Position numbers and translations under genes: made by a program. DNA of 64,000 nucleotides from Aeromicrobium senzhongii (GTDB lineage Bacteria > Actinomycetota > Actinomycetes > Propionibacteriales > Nocardioidaceae). The notes under the pieces were generated by a model. The model searched no databases and was not told the DNA's origin. It saw nothing but the letters and a program-made list of their open reading frames with translations. Where the stretch lies: the NCBI RefSeq assembly GCF_014334735.1, contig NZ_CP060587.1:1798001-1862000 (forward strand), written 5' to 3'. Shown here piece by piece: positions 1 to 8,720 of this stretch. Each line of letters starts with the position of its first letter. The stretch's first letter is position 1.

Positions 1-1169
1 TGCAACAACGCCGTCGAGAGGGGCCCCACCTCCCGACCGACGAGCAACGTGACGGTGGCCGGGGCGATCGCGAACGGGGCGATCACCAGCAGCGCCCCGA
101 CCGGAGACGCCCACCGCGGGTGCGTGTAGCCCAGCACCGCCGGCAGGATGCCCTCGCGGGCGAACGAGAAGACGACCCGCGCCAGCGCATTCCAGGCACA
201 CAGGGTCAACGCCAGGAACGAGACCGCCAGCAACGAGCTGAGGACCGCGTCCGCGTGGTGGGCGTCGACCGTGTCGGGGAACCACCGCTGCGCCGGCCCG
301 CGGGGATGGCCCGGAGCCGGGACCAGGGTGCTGGCGGCCAGGAAGCTGACCACGTACAGCGCCGCGGCGACGAGCACCGATCCCGTCATCGCCCGCGGCA
401 CGCTCCAGAACGGGCGCTCTGCCTCGCTCGCGAGCGCCGCCGAGGCCTCGAACCCGACCGTGATCCCCAGGACGATCGTGGCGCCCAGGACGATGCGCCA
501 CGGGTCGGCACCCTCGAGGGAGAGGACCGCCGGCGAGGGCAGGCCCTCACGCCCGATCGTGAGGACGACGAGGCACGACAACCCCACCACGAGCGCCGAC
601 TCGACCACGAGGGCCAGCCGGGTCGCGACGCGAACCCCGCGGATGGAGACGACGAGGCAGAACACGAGCACGGCGACGCCGATCCACCATTGCGGCCACG
701 GCCCGGCAGCGGTCTGGCCCGGGGACGTCGGCGAGACGGCCTCGGTCGATCTGCGGATCGTCTGGGAGACCCCGAACGCGACGAGGATCCCGTAGCCCAG
801 CAGCATCGACGTACCGACGAGGAGCCCCGGGAACGGTCCCAGCGACCGGGTGACCCACGTGTACATCGAGCCCGCCGCGGCGATCCGGGTGGCGAACTGG
901 GAGAAGACGCCCGCGAGCAGCAGGGCCAGGCCGAAGCCCAGCACCGCGCTGAGCCAGGCGCCGGGGCCGACCACCCGCATGAGGACGAACGGGACGCTCA
1001 GAGCACTCGCCGCCGGAGCGATGACAGCCACCGACAGACCGAGCAGGTCACCGGGCAGCACCGAGCGCCGGTCCAGTCCCGCGAGGTCCGATTCCGCCCG
1101 CACCTGGGGCACCGCCGGCGGATGGGCGATCGCCTCCTCGAGTGCGGGCACACCGGATGGTCGGTTCAT
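1..1169 (-). CDS. APC-superfamily amino acid permease (3' end outside window)
   Basis: This reading frame runs from an ATG at 1169 off the left edge, giving 389 visible residues without a stop. It has about nine long hydrophobic segments. The first follows a polar N-terminus and includes a run reading LLGLSVAVIAPAASAL, the glycine/alanine-rich first helix typical of APC amino acid/polyamine permeases. A second segment carries the conserved 'GSMYTWV' stretch found after helix 2 in this family. It would be an inner-membrane secondary transporter, probably for an amino acid or amine; the substrate cannot be read from the sequence. It is divergent from dinB, and a TAGGGT -10-like box lies 9 nt before the ATG, so the mRNA probably has almost no leader. 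Family is secure, substrate unknown. Confidence 0.85.
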   Translation of the reverse strand, partial: MNRPSGVPALEEAIAHPPAVPQVRAESDLAGLDRRSVLPGDLLGLSVAVIAPAASALSVPFVLMRVVGPGAWLSAVLGFGLALLLAGVFSQFATRIAAAGSMYTWVTRSLGPFPGLLVGTSMLLGYGILVAFGVSQTIRRSTEAVSPTSPGQTAAGPWPQWWIGVAVLVFCLVVSIRGVRVATRLALVVESALVVGLSCLVVLTIGREGLPSPAVLSLEGADPWRIVLGATIVLGITVGFEASAALASEAERPFWSVPRAMTGSVLVAAALYVVSFLAASTLVPAPGHPRGPAQRWFPDTVDAHHADAVLSSLLAVSFLALTLCAWNALARVVFSFAREGILPAVLGYTHPRWASPVGALLVIAPFAIAPATVTLLVGREVGPLSTALL

Positions 1170-1178
1170 GGCGTCGCC

Positions 1179-1184
1179 ACCCTA
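1179..1184 (-). promoter_or_regulatory. -10 box of the permease gene
   Basis: TAGGGT on the minus strand fits the actinobacterial TANNNT -10 pattern. It lies 9 nt before the permease ATG and no clear Shine-Dalgarno lies between, so the transcript would start within a few bases of the ATG. No good -35 is visible. Confidence 0.4.
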
Positions 1185-1268
1185 GGAAGGCGGCGTGTCG
1201 TGCCTGTTACGCCGCGGTGTCACCGGGCGAACAGCATCAGCGTGGGCCCGACCGGCGACAATGGCCCC

Positions 1269-2606
1269 ATGCGTCCGACCGCCTCGATCCTGCACCTGGA
1301 TCTGGACGCGTTCTTCGCCTCGGTCGAGCAGCGTGACAAGCCGTCGTTGCGCGGCAAGCCCGTGATCGTCGGCGGCATCGGCCAGCGCGGGGTGGTCTCG
1401 ACGGCCTCCTACGAGGCACGCCGCTACGGTGTCCGCTCCGCCATGAGCATGGCCGAGGCGCGCTCGCGGTGTCCCCATGCGGCGTTCCTGTCCGGTCGCT
1501 TCGACGCCTACCGGGCCGCGTCGGCCGTGGTGATGGAGCGACTGCGCAGCCTCTCCCCCGCCGTCGAGCCGCTGTCGTTGGACGAGGCGTTCGTCGATCT
1601 CGCCGCGGACCCGGAGTTCGACCCCGACACCGTGCCCGAGCTGGTGGACCGGCTGCGACGCGACGTCGCCGAGCTCACGGGTGGACTGACGGCGTCCGTC
1701 GGGGTCGCCACGTCCAAGCTCATGGCCAAGATCGCCACCGAGATCGACAAGCCGGACGGCTCGTTCATCGTCGCGCCCGGCACCGAGCGCGACCTGCTGG
1801 AGCCGATGCCCGTGACCGTCATCGCCGGGGTCGGTCCGGCCACGGCGGCGCGACTGCACCATGTCGGTGTGACCCGCGTGGGCGACGTCTGGCGCCATTC
1901 CGAGGCGGAGCTGATCGACCTGCTCGGCCAGGCCGCGGGGGCGTCGCTGCACCGGCTGTCGCGGGGCATCGACGACCGTGCCGTCAGCTCGCACCGCGAG
2001 AACAAGTCCGTCAGCACCGAGGACACCTTCGAGACGGACATCGTCGACCGCGCAGAGCTGGGACTGATCTGCGACGCCCTGGCCCGGCGCACGGCGGAGC
2101 GGCTGCGCAAGGCCGGACTGTCGGGCCGGACCGTCACGCTCAAGGTCCGCTACCACGACTTCACGACGCACACGCGGTCCACGACGCTGCCCGGACCGAC
2201 CGACCAGAGTCGCCTGATCGTCGCCACCGCCCGGCGTCTCCTCGACGCGACGGACACCGGTGGTGGGCTGCGCCTGCTCGGCGTGGGGGTCAGCGGCCTG
2301 GCCGACTGGGTGCAGGACGACCTGTTCGCCGAGGAGGCCGACGACGCGCCCGAGCCGCTCGAGCAGGAGCCCCGCCTCCCGGCCGACCCGCCGCGCGCGC
2401 ACGAGTGGTCCCCCGGCATGGACGTCCATCACGACGAGTACGGCGACGGGTGGGTCTGGGGACGCGGGCTCGGCCTGGTCACGGTGCGGTTCGAGACGCG
2501 TCACACACCCGTCGGCCCCGTGCGCACGCTGCGCGCGGACGACCCCGCCCTGACACCCGGGCATCGTGAGTCGCCGTCGCCCGTGGCCGGTACGGTCGAG
2601 GAATGA
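1269..2606 (+). CDS. dinB: DNA polymerase IV (Y-family translesion polymerase)
   Basis: The 445-residue product is an error-prone Y-family polymerase that copies past damaged bases. Catalytic acidic residues are present: D11 in HLDLDAFFASVE, and D105-E106 in SLDEAFVDL. F16 is at the steric-gate position. The little-finger domain follows to about residue 350. A further ~90 residues form a C-terminal extension with a WSPGMDVHHDEYGDGWV-type module, which I recall from actinobacterial DinB proteins and not from the E. coli enzyme; no clear clamp-binding motif stands out in it. The ATG at 1269 is chosen because homology starts there, although the frame is open far upstream. A GACAAT box sits 6 nt before the ATG, suggesting a leaderless or near-leaderless transcript. 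The stop overlaps the next gene's start by 4 bp (ATGA), so the two are probably co-translated. Confidence 0.95.
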   Translation: MRPTASILHLDLDAFFASVEQRDKPSLRGKPVIVGGIGQRGVVSTASYEARRYGVRSAMSMAEARSRCPHAAFLSGRFDAYRAASAVVMERLRSLSPAVEPLSLDEAFVDLAADPEFDPDTVPELVDRLRRDVAELTGGLTASVGVATSKLMAKIATEIDKPDGSFIVAPGTERDLLEPMPVTVIAGVGPATAARLHHVGVTRVGDVWRHSEAELIDLLGQAAGASLHRLSRGIDDRAVSSHRENKSVSTEDTFETDIVDRAELGLICDALARRTAERLRKAGLSGRTVTLKVRYHDFTTHTRSTTLPGPTDQSRLIVATARRLLDATDTGGGLRLLGVGVSGLADWVQDDLFAEEADDAPEPLEQEPRLPADPPRAHEWSPGMDVHHDEYGDGWVWGRGLGLVTVRFETRHTPVGPVRTLRADDPALTPGHRESPSPVAGTVEE

Positions 2607-4729
2607 CCGACGTCCCCCGCGCCCCACGCCGTCCCCGCGAGCGCACGCACCACGGCGACACCGTGATCGACCCGTACGACTGGCTGCGCGACAAGGACGA
2701 CCCCGAGACGATCGCGTACCTCGAGGCCGAGAACGCCTGGGCCGAGGACACGACGTCGCACCTCGCGGGCCTGCGCGAGCAGATCTTCACCGAGATCAAG
2801 GACCGGACGCTCGAGAGCGACATGTCCGTCCCCGTTCGGCACGACCGCTGGTGGTACTACTCGCGCACCGTCGAGGGCCGCCAGTACGCGATCCGCTGCC
2901 GCGTCCCGATCTCCGGCCCCGACGACTGGGAGCCCCCGCTCGTCGAGCCCGGCCAGACGCTGCCGGGCGAGGAGGTGCTGCTGGACTCCAACGACGAGGC
3001 GGAGGGGCACGAGTTCTACTCCCTCGGCACGTTCAGCCTGTCCGACGACGGCGACCTGCTGGCCTGGTCCGTCGACACGACCGGCGACGAGCGGTACACG
3101 ATCCGCGTGCGCCGGCTCTCGACCGGCGAGGTCCTGTCCGACGTCGTCGAGGGCGCCGCACCGGGCGCCACCTGGTCGGCCGACGGTCGCTACCTGTTCT
3201 ACGTCACCGTCGACGAGGCGTGGCGTCCCCACCGCGTCTGGCGCCACGAGCTCGGCTCGACCGAGGACGACGTCCTGGTCTTCGAGGAGCCGGACGAGCG
3301 CTTCTTCGTCGGTGTCGGCCGCAGCAGCTCCGACCGCTTCCTGGTCATCGGCGTCGGGTCGAAGATCACCAGCGAGGTCCGGCTGCTCGACGCCACCGAC
3401 CCCACCGGCGAGTTCCGCGTCGTGTGGCCGCGCCGCGAGGGTGTGGACTACGCGGTCGAGCACGTCATCGTCGGTGGCAGCGACCAGTTGGCCATCCTGC
3501 ACAACGACGGCGCCGTCAACTTCGAGCTGGTCCTGGCTCCTCTCGAGGACCCCACCGCCACCACGGTCCTCGTGCCGGGCTCGGACGACGTGCGGCTCGA
3601 GGCCGTCGACGCCTTCGCCCGCCATCTCGTGCTCTCGTACCGGCGTGACGCCACGACGCGGCTGGCCCTCATGGAAGTCGGCCCGGACGGCATCGGCGCG
3701 CCCACCGAGCTCGACTTCGACACCGAGCTGTTCACCTGCGGCCTGGGCGGGAACGCCGAGTGGGACCCGAAGTACCTGCGCATCGGCTACACCTCCTACG
3801 TCGAGCCGGCCACGATCTGGGACCTCGACCCGGCCACCGGCGAGCGGATCCTGCGCCGTCGGGCCCCCGTCCTGGGCGACTTCGACCCCGCCGACTACGA
3901 GCAGCACCGGGCGTGGGTCCGCGCCGAGGACGGCACCATGGTTCCGCTGTCGATCGTCTGCCGGCGCGACACGCCGCGCGACGGATCGGCCCCCGGGTTG
4001 ATCTACGGGTACGGGTCGTACGAGATCAGCCTCGACCCCGACTTCTCGATCTCGCGGCTGAGCCTGCTCGACCGGGGCTTCGTCTACGCCGTGGCGCACG
4101 TGCGCGGCGGCGGCGAGCTCGGGCGCCGCTGGTACGACGAGGGCAAGCAGCTCGCCAAGATGAACACGTTCACCGACTTCATCGCGTGCGCGCGCCATCT
4201 GGCCGACGAGTCGTGGACCTCCCCGGACCGTCTCGTGGCCGAGGGCGGCAGCGCCGGCGGCCTGCTGATGGGCGCCGTCGCGAACCTGGCGCCCGACGCC
4301 TTCACGGGGATCTTCGCGGACGTGCCGTTCGTCGATCCGCTGACCACGATCCTCGACCCGTCGCTGCCGCTGACCGTCATCGAGTGGGACGAGTGGGGCG
4401 ACCCGCTGCACGACCCCGAGGTCTACGCGTACATGAAGGGCTACACACCGTACGAGAACGTGACGGACGTGCAGTACCCGTCGATCCTGGCCGGGACGTC
4501 GCTCAACGACACCCGGGTGCTCTACGTCGAGCCGGCGAAGTGGGTCGCGCGGCTGCGCGAGGTCACCGGAGCCGAGCGGTCGGTCCTGTTGCGCACCGAG
4601 ATGTCCGCCGGGCACGGGGGCGTCAGCGGCCGCTATGCCGCGTGGCACCAGCGAGCCTGGGAGCTGGCCTGGATCATCGACACGGCGACCGCGACCGCCG
4701 GTACCAGACCCAACCAAAGAAACTCCTGA
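2603..4729 (+). CDS. ptrB: S9 family serine peptidase, oligopeptidase B-like
   Basis: The 708-residue protein matches the length and layout of oligopeptidase B (protease II). An N-terminal seven-bladed propeller-type domain spans roughly residues 70-420 and a C-terminal alpha/beta-hydrolase domain follows. The catalytic triad can be read: Ser550 in GGSAGG, Asp636 in SLNDTRV and His671 in SAGHGG. Such enzymes cut short peptides, usually after basic residues, in the cytoplasm; there is no signal peptide. The start overlaps the dinB stop (ATGA). The linkage of a peptidase to dinB has no obvious functional meaning. The other candidate is a prolyl oligopeptidase, but the YVEPAKWVARLR region after the Asp and the overall pattern favour the oligopeptidase B branch. 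Confidence 0.9.
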   Translation: MTDVPRAPRRPRERTHHGDTVIDPYDWLRDKDDPETIAYLEAENAWAEDTTSHLAGLREQIFTEIKDRTLESDMSVPVRHDRWWYYSRTVEGRQYAIRCRVPISGPDDWEPPLVEPGQTLPGEEVLLDSNDEAEGHEFYSLGTFSLSDDGDLLAWSVDTTGDERYTIRVRRLSTGEVLSDVVEGAAPGATWSADGRYLFYVTVDEAWRPHRVWRHELGSTEDDVLVFEEPDERFFVGVGRSSSDRFLVIGVGSKITSEVRLLDATDPTGEFRVVWPRREGVDYAVEHVIVGGSDQLAILHNDGAVNFELVLAPLEDPTATTVLVPGSDDVRLEAVDAFARHLVLSYRRDATTRLALMEVGPDGIGAPTELDFDTELFTCGLGGNAEWDPKYLRIGYTSYVEPATIWDLDPATGERILRRRAPVLGDFDPADYEQHRAWVRAEDGTMVPLSIVCRRDTPRDGSAPGLIYGYGSYEISLDPDFSISRLSLLDRGFVYAVAHVRGGGELGRRWYDEGKQLAKMNTFTDFIACARHLADESWTSPDRLVAEGGSAGGLLMGAVANLAPDAFTGIFADVPFVDPLTTILDPSLPLTVIEWDEWGDPLHDPEVYAYMKGYTPYENVTDVQYPSILAGTSLNDTRVLYVEPAKWVARLREVTGAERSVLLRTEMSAGHGGVSGRYAAWHQRAWELAWIIDTATATAGTRPNQRNS

Positions 4730-4733
4730 GAAC

Positions 4734-4759
4734 GGAATCCCCGGGCCCCGCTCGTCGTT
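4734..4759 (+). promoter_or_regulatory. SigR/SigH/SigE-type ECF promoter upstream of the sigma-factor gene
   Basis: GGAAT (4734-4738), an 18-nt spacer and GTT (4757-4759) exactly match the GGAAT-N18-GTT pattern described for SigR/SigH promoters of actinobacteria. The site is 33 nt before the GTG start, so the leader would be short but still holds the AGGAGG ribosome-binding site. It starts 4 bp after the peptidase stop. It implies that the sigma gene is induced by an ECF factor sensing oxidative or envelope stress, as mycobacterial sigB is. Confidence 0.65.
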
Positions 4760-4792
4760 GTACCCGGTGAAGCCACCGTCAGGAGGATCACC

Positions 4793-5728
4793 GTGGAAGA
4801 CCGTGAATTCGAGGGCAAGGACAGCGTCGGCATGTACCTGTCCGAGATCGCGCGCACCCCGCTGCTCGACGCCGAGCGCGAGGTCGAACTGAGCCGCACG
4901 ATCGAGGCTGGGCTGTTCGCCCGCCATCTGCTCGAGGCCGGCCGCGTCGGCCGGGCCAAGGGCGGAGCCCCGAAGCGCGCGACCCGTGAGGAACTGGAGT
5001 GGATCGCCGAGGAGGGCGACCGCGCCGTGCAGGAGTTCGTGCAGGCGAACCTGCGTCTCGTCGTGTCGATCGCGCGCAAGTACGGCCGCGCCCAGATGCC
5101 GATGCTCGACCTCATCCAGGAGGGCAACACCGGCCTGATCCGTGCGGTCGAGAAGTTCGACTACGCCAAGGGCTTCAAGTTCTCGACGTACGCCACGTGG
5201 TGGGTCCGTCAGGCCATCACCCGTGGTGTCGCACAGCAGGCCCGCGTCGTGCGCCTGCCCGTGCACGTCGTCGAGGAGCTGAACCAGGTCTCCGGCGCTC
5301 GTCGCAACCTCGAGCGTCAGCTGGGCTACGACCCGGATCCGGCCGAGATCGCCGCCGAGCTCGACATGGAGGTCGAGCGGGTCATCGACCTGCTCGCGTG
5401 GGGTCGCGACCACGTCAGCCTCGACTCCCCCGTGGACGAGGACGGCGACACCAGCCTGGGCGACCTGATCGCCCGTGACAGCTCGCCGGGCCCCGACCTG
5501 GCGATGCTCGACCACGACGCCCGTGACCAGCTGTTGGCCCTCGTCGATCGTCTCGACGACCGCGAGGCCGACATCGTCAAGGCCCGCTACGGCCTGCTGG
5601 ACGGCCGTCAGCAGAAGCTGGCCGACATCGGCAAGCGCCACGGCATCTCCGCCGAGCGCGTGCGTCAGGTGGAGCGCCAGGCGATCGCGCGACTGCGAGA
5701 GATCGCCGATCCCGAACTGGCCGCCTAG
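4793..5728 (+). CDS. sigB: RNA polymerase sigma-70 family factor, SigB-like (group 2)
   Basis: This 311-residue sigma factor lacks the long N-terminal region of a primary sigma factor. Region 1.2 starts near residue 11 (SVGMYLSEIA). Regions 2.1-2.4 span about 80-150 and include the core-binding DLIQEGNTGLIRAVEKFDY and the -10 recognition segment FSTYATWWVRQAI. Region 3 spans about 159-235. Region 4 spans about 248-305, with the helix-turn-helix KLADIGKRHGISAERVRQVE. The size and intact region 3 point to a group 2, SigB/HrdD-type factor that redirects RNA polymerase in stress or stationary phase. The GTG start is fixed by an ideal AGGAGG at 4781-4786, 6 nt upstream. An ECF-type promoter lies just before it. 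The gene is convergent with coaE, 39 bp away. Confidence 0.92.
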   Translation: MEDREFEGKDSVGMYLSEIARTPLLDAEREVELSRTIEAGLFARHLLEAGRVGRAKGGAPKRATREELEWIAEEGDRAVQEFVQANLRLVVSIARKYGRAQMPMLDLIQEGNTGLIRAVEKFDYAKGFKFSTYATWWVRQAITRGVAQQARVVRLPVHVVEELNQVSGARRNLERQLGYDPDPAEIAAELDMEVERVIDLLAWGRDHVSLDSPVDEDGDTSLGDLIARDSSPGPDLAMLDHDARDQLLALVDRLDDREADIVKARYGLLDGRQQKLADIGKRHGISAERVRQVERQAIARLREIADPELAA

Positions 5729-5767
5729 GCGGCCGTCCCGGCCGGTCGCTATGCAGCGGCGTCCGGC

Positions 5768-6382
5768 TCAGCGAGCGCTCGGCTCGACCAGGTCCTTCCA
5801 GACCTCGTCGATCCGGGCGCTCAGTTGTTCCAGGGTGCCGGTGTTCTCGATGACGACGTCGGCGACGGCCAGGCGCTCCTCGCGCGACGCCTGGGCGGCG
5901 ATGCGCGCCCGGGCGTCCTGCTCGGTCATCTGACGGTCGCGGACCATGCGGTCGATCTGGAGCTGCTCGGGGACGTCGACGACGATCACGACGTCGCAGG
6001 CAGCGGCGGCGCCCATCTCGACCAGCAATGGGTTGTCGTGGACGACGATCGCGTCGGGCCCGGCCCCCTGCTCACGGGCGGCGGCCAGGTCGCGGATCGC
6101 CGGGTGGGTGATGGCCTCGAGGTCCTTCAGCGCCGACGGGTCGGCGAACACGATCGCGCCGAGCGCCGGGCGCACGAGGGTGCCGTCTGGCGCGATCACG
6201 TCAGCGCCGAACCGGGCGGCGATCTGGTCCAGGGCGGGGCTGCCGGGCTCGACGACGTCGCGCGCGAGGCGGTCGTAGTCGATGACGACGGCTCCGAGCT
6301 CGGCCAACCGAGCACTGACGGTGCTCTTGCCCGACGCGATGCCGCCGGTCAGCCCGACGCGCCGTGCTCTCGGCACGCTCAC
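5768..6382 (-). CDS. coaE: Dephospho-CoA kinase
   Basis: The 204-residue protein catalyses the last step of coenzyme A synthesis, ATP-dependent phosphorylation of the 3'-OH of dephospho-CoA. A P-loop GLTGGIASGKST occupies residues 10-21, followed by the DYDRLAR substrate-site segment and a typical HPAIRDL motif. Length is normal for bacterial CoaE; the extra DUF domain fused to mycobacterial CoaE is absent. The GTG start at 6382 overlaps the stop of the upstream cell-wall protein gene by 4 bp (GTGA), so translation is coupled. In mycobacteria coaE is next to rpsA; here about 3.6 kb separates them. Confidence 0.95.
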   Translation of the reverse strand: MSVPRARRVGLTGGIASGKSTVSARLAELGAVVIDYDRLARDVVEPGSPALDQIAARFGADVIAPDGTLVRPALGAIVFADPSALKDLEAITHPAIRDLAAAREQGAGPDAIVVHDNPLLVEMGAAAACDVVIVVDVPEQLQIDRMVRDRQMTEQDARARIAAQASREERLAVADVVIENTGTLEQLSARIDEVWKDLVEPSAR

Positions 6383-7284
6383 AGGGATCCGGCGTTGCCG
6401 AACGTCGTCACGTGGACGTGGTCGTAGTGGTTGGCGGTGGCGCCGCCACGATCACTCATGCCGCGCCATCCCTCGCCGCCACGCTGGACGGTCCAGATCC
6501 GCTGCTCGTAGATGAGGTAGCTGACACCCAGCTCGACGCGGTTCGCCTGCAAGAAGGCGGCGATGTCCCAGCCGAGCTGGCCGCCGACCATGATGTCGAG
6601 CGAGTGGCCGGTGGCGTGCTCGCCCCGGCCGGCCAGACCGCCGTAGCTGGTGATCTGCGGGAAGCGGGCGCAGACGGCGCGGTAGACGCGCACCGTGTCG
6701 GCCTGCAGGCCGGACTCGACGCCGGAGCCGATGCCGCACGGGGCGGTCGACAGCGTGCCCTCCTCGGGGGCCAGCTTCGGCTCTTCCTCGTCGACGAGCT
6801 TCGTGGCGACCCAGCGCGGGAGATCGTTGTGGACGACCTGCGTCCACCCGCCGCGGGTCTCGCCGGTGACCTGGAGCGTCTTGCCCTTGGCGACCGTCGC
6901 CAGCACGGGCGAGTCCTCGGAGGCGTCGGCACGGACCGGCACGGTCTTCTGGGCGTACAGCGAGCCCTCGATCATGGCCTCGGCCTCGACGGCCGAGGGC
7001 AGCGGCGCGCGTTCGGCGCTGCTGCGGCTCGTGCGCACGGGAGCGGCTCCGTCGAGCGCCTCGGTGACGATGTCACCGGAACCGGCGGGAGCGGACTCGG
7101 AGGTCGTGTGCGACACGTGCGTCGCATCCGCGACGGTCACCGAGGAGGTGCCGAGCGAGGCGACCGCCGCGACGCCGAGCGAGGCGACACCGGTCGCGAT
7201 CGCCGTGTGCTTGCGCGCACGGACGTACCAAGGGTCGCGGACCACGGGCTTGCGCCGGCGTCCGGGCTTGGAGGTCTGGGTCAT
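6379..7284 (-). CDS. Membrane-anchored SH3 protein with M15/VanY-like C-terminal domain
   Basis: The 301-residue protein has a basic N-terminus, one hydrophobic segment (about 27-50) acting as signal or anchor, a low-complexity linker, a bacterial SH3 domain (about 109-165) and a C-terminal domain resembling the ARB_07466/D-Ala-D-Ala carboxypeptidase group. That domain shows EHATGHSLDIM with H223 and D230, and NHYDHVHVT with D288 and H291, which fit an M15-type zinc site. It probably binds or trims peptidoglycan outside the membrane. The true substrate is not known and some members of the group may be non-catalytic. It is co-transcribed with coaE, overlapping it by 4 bp, and is divergent from the acyl-CoA-ligase-like gene. 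The 103-bp intergenic space holds a run of eight G (7302-7309). Confidence 0.82.
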   Translation of the reverse strand: MTQTSKPGRRRKPVVRDPWYVRARKHTAIATGVASLGVAAVASLGTSSVTVADATHVSHTTSESAPAGSGDIVTEALDGAAPVRTSRSSAERAPLPSAVEAEAMIEGSLYAQKTVPVRADASEDSPVLATVAKGKTLQVTGETRGGWTQVVHNDLPRWVATKLVDEEEPKLAPEEGTLSTAPCGIGSGVESGLQADTVRVYRAVCARFPQITSYGGLAGRGEHATGHSLDIMVGGQLGWDIAAFLQANRVELGVSYLIYEQRIWTVQRGGEGWRGMSDRGGATANHYDHVHVTTFGNAGSL

Positions 7285-7387
7285 CGATACCTATGCAGGT
7301 CGGGGGGGGTACTGCCGCTGGCCAGTCAACCATACTGACGTCCCAGATCCCAGTGAGACCGGCAGGGTCAGGCGAGAGGAATGGGCG

Positions 7388-8716
7388 ATGTCACACGATG
7401 AGGGCACCGTGCGGGCCACCACGGCCGCCGAGCTGCGCGACCTGGCGTCCCGCGTGGCCGCCGGTCTGCGCGGCCTCGGGGCCGGCGAGGGCGACCGTGT
7501 CGTGGTCAGCCTCCCGAACGGCATCGAGCTGCTGGCGGCGGTGTGGGCGTGCGTCGCGACGGGCCGCGTGCCCGTGCCCCTCGACCCCCGCCTGACGCCC
7601 CACGAGCGCGGTCCGATCATCGAGGACGTCTCCCCCGCCGTCGTCCTGGACTCCCTCGTCGGCTTCGCCGCTCTGGTCGGCGGCGAGCGCGAGGAGCTCG
7701 ACCCGGAGCCGCGCTGCCGACCGATGCACTTCACCTCCGGGACCACCGGGCGGCCGAAGGGCGTGTGGTCCGGATTCTGGGACCCGGCCGACGCCCGGTC
7801 CGCCGTCCTGGAGGAGCGCGACCTGTGGGGGTTCGCCGCGACGGACGTGAACCTCGTGCTCTCGCCGCTGTACCACTCCGCTCCCCTGCGCTTCGCGCTC
7901 GGGACGGCGCTGGCCGGTGGCGCCGTCGCGGTCCTGCCGGCCTTCACGCCCGAAGGATTCTGCGAGGCCGTCGAGCGGCTGCGCCCCACCACGATGTTCT
8001 GCGTGCCGGCCCATCTGCAGCGGCTGCTGGCGCACCTGCAGGAGGCTCCGACGCCGGACCTCTCGAGCTTCCGCCTCGTGGCCCATGCCGGCGCGCCGTG
8101 CCCCGAGCCCATCCGGCGCGGCGCCCACGAGCTGTTCGGCACCGACGTCGTGTGGGAGTTCTACGGCTCGACCGAGGGCCAGTTCACGGCGTGCTCGGCC
8201 CAGGAGTGGATCGACCACCCCGGAACGGTCGGGCGGGCCCGACCGGGCCGCGTCATCACGGTCGACGCCGAGGACGAGCTGTGGTGCGCGGTGCCGCCGT
8301 GGGGGCGCTTCTCCTACTGGAACTACCCCGGGCGGACGGCGCAGGCCTGGCGCGACACCCCTGACGGGCCGGCCTTCACGGTGGGTGACCTCGGCCGTGT
8401 GGACGATGCCGGCTACGTGTACCTCGACTCCCGCCGCACCGACCTGATCATCAGCGGTGGCGTCAACGTCTATCCGGCCGAGGTCGAGGCGGCCCTGGTC
8501 GAGGTGCCGGGCGTCGTCGAGGTCGCCGTGTTCGGGCGACCCGACGAGCGCTGGGGCCAACGGGTGGCCGCGGCGTACGTCGGCGACGCCAGCGAGAGCG
8601 AGCTGCGCGACGCCGCGGCCCAGCGCCTCGCTCCGCCCAAACGGCCGAAGGAGTACGAGCAGGTCTCGGCGCTGCCCCGAACCGCGACCGGCAAGGTGCG
8701 CCGCACCGAGCTGTGA
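7388..8716 (+). CDS. AMP-dependent acid-CoA ligase (ANL superfamily), short form
   Basis: The 442-residue enzyme activates a carboxylic acid as acyl-adenylate and then forms a thioester, usually with CoA. Core motifs are present: the phosphate loop FTSGTTGRPKG (115-125), the EFYGSTE motif, GDLGRVDDAGY (Asp334) before the hinge, the ISGGVNVYPAEVE segment and the terminal catalytic Lys436 in TATGKVRR. It is shorter than most acyl-CoA synthetases (500-550) because the N-terminal region is reduced: the first motif appears at residue 115. Substrate, fatty or aromatic acid, cannot be told. The ATG at 7388 has a GAGAGGAA ribosome-binding site. It stands alone, convergent with a GlxA-type regulator only 4 bp away. 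Confidence 0.88.
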   Translation: MSHDEGTVRATTAAELRDLASRVAAGLRGLGAGEGDRVVVSLPNGIELLAAVWACVATGRVPVPLDPRLTPHERGPIIEDVSPAVVLDSLVGFAALVGGEREELDPEPRCRPMHFTSGTTGRPKGVWSGFWDPADARSAVLEERDLWGFAATDVNLVLSPLYHSAPLRFALGTALAGGAVAVLPAFTPEGFCEAVERLRPTTMFCVPAHLQRLLAHLQEAPTPDLSSFRLVAHAGAPCPEPIRRGAHELFGTDVVWEFYGSTEGQFTACSAQEWIDHPGTVGRARPGRVITVDAEDELWCAVPPWGRFSYWNYPGRTAQAWRDTPDGPAFTVGDLGRVDDAGYVYLDSRRTDLIISGGVNVYPAEVEAALVEVPGVVEVAVFGRPDERWGQRVAAAYVGDASESELRDAAAQRLAPPKRPKEYEQVSALPRTATGKVRRTEL

Positions 8717-8720
8717 CCCC

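Noticed and set aside
120-1268. N-terminal extension of the dinB frame by 383 codons
   Set aside because: The extension is antisense to the APC permease and has shadow composition; DinB homology begins at the ATG at 1269.
2501-5641. Long minus-strand frame (over 1000 codons) opposite the S9 peptidase and sigma factor
   Set aside because: Its product is Arg/Gly/Val-rich low-complexity sequence with no domain, and it lies antisense to two clearly recognisable genes; long antisense frames arise from high GC at codon position 3.
7292-7329. TTGACT and TGCATA as a promoter for the SH3/M15-like protein
   Set aside because: The hexamers are about 26 bp apart, too far for a sigma-70 promoter.
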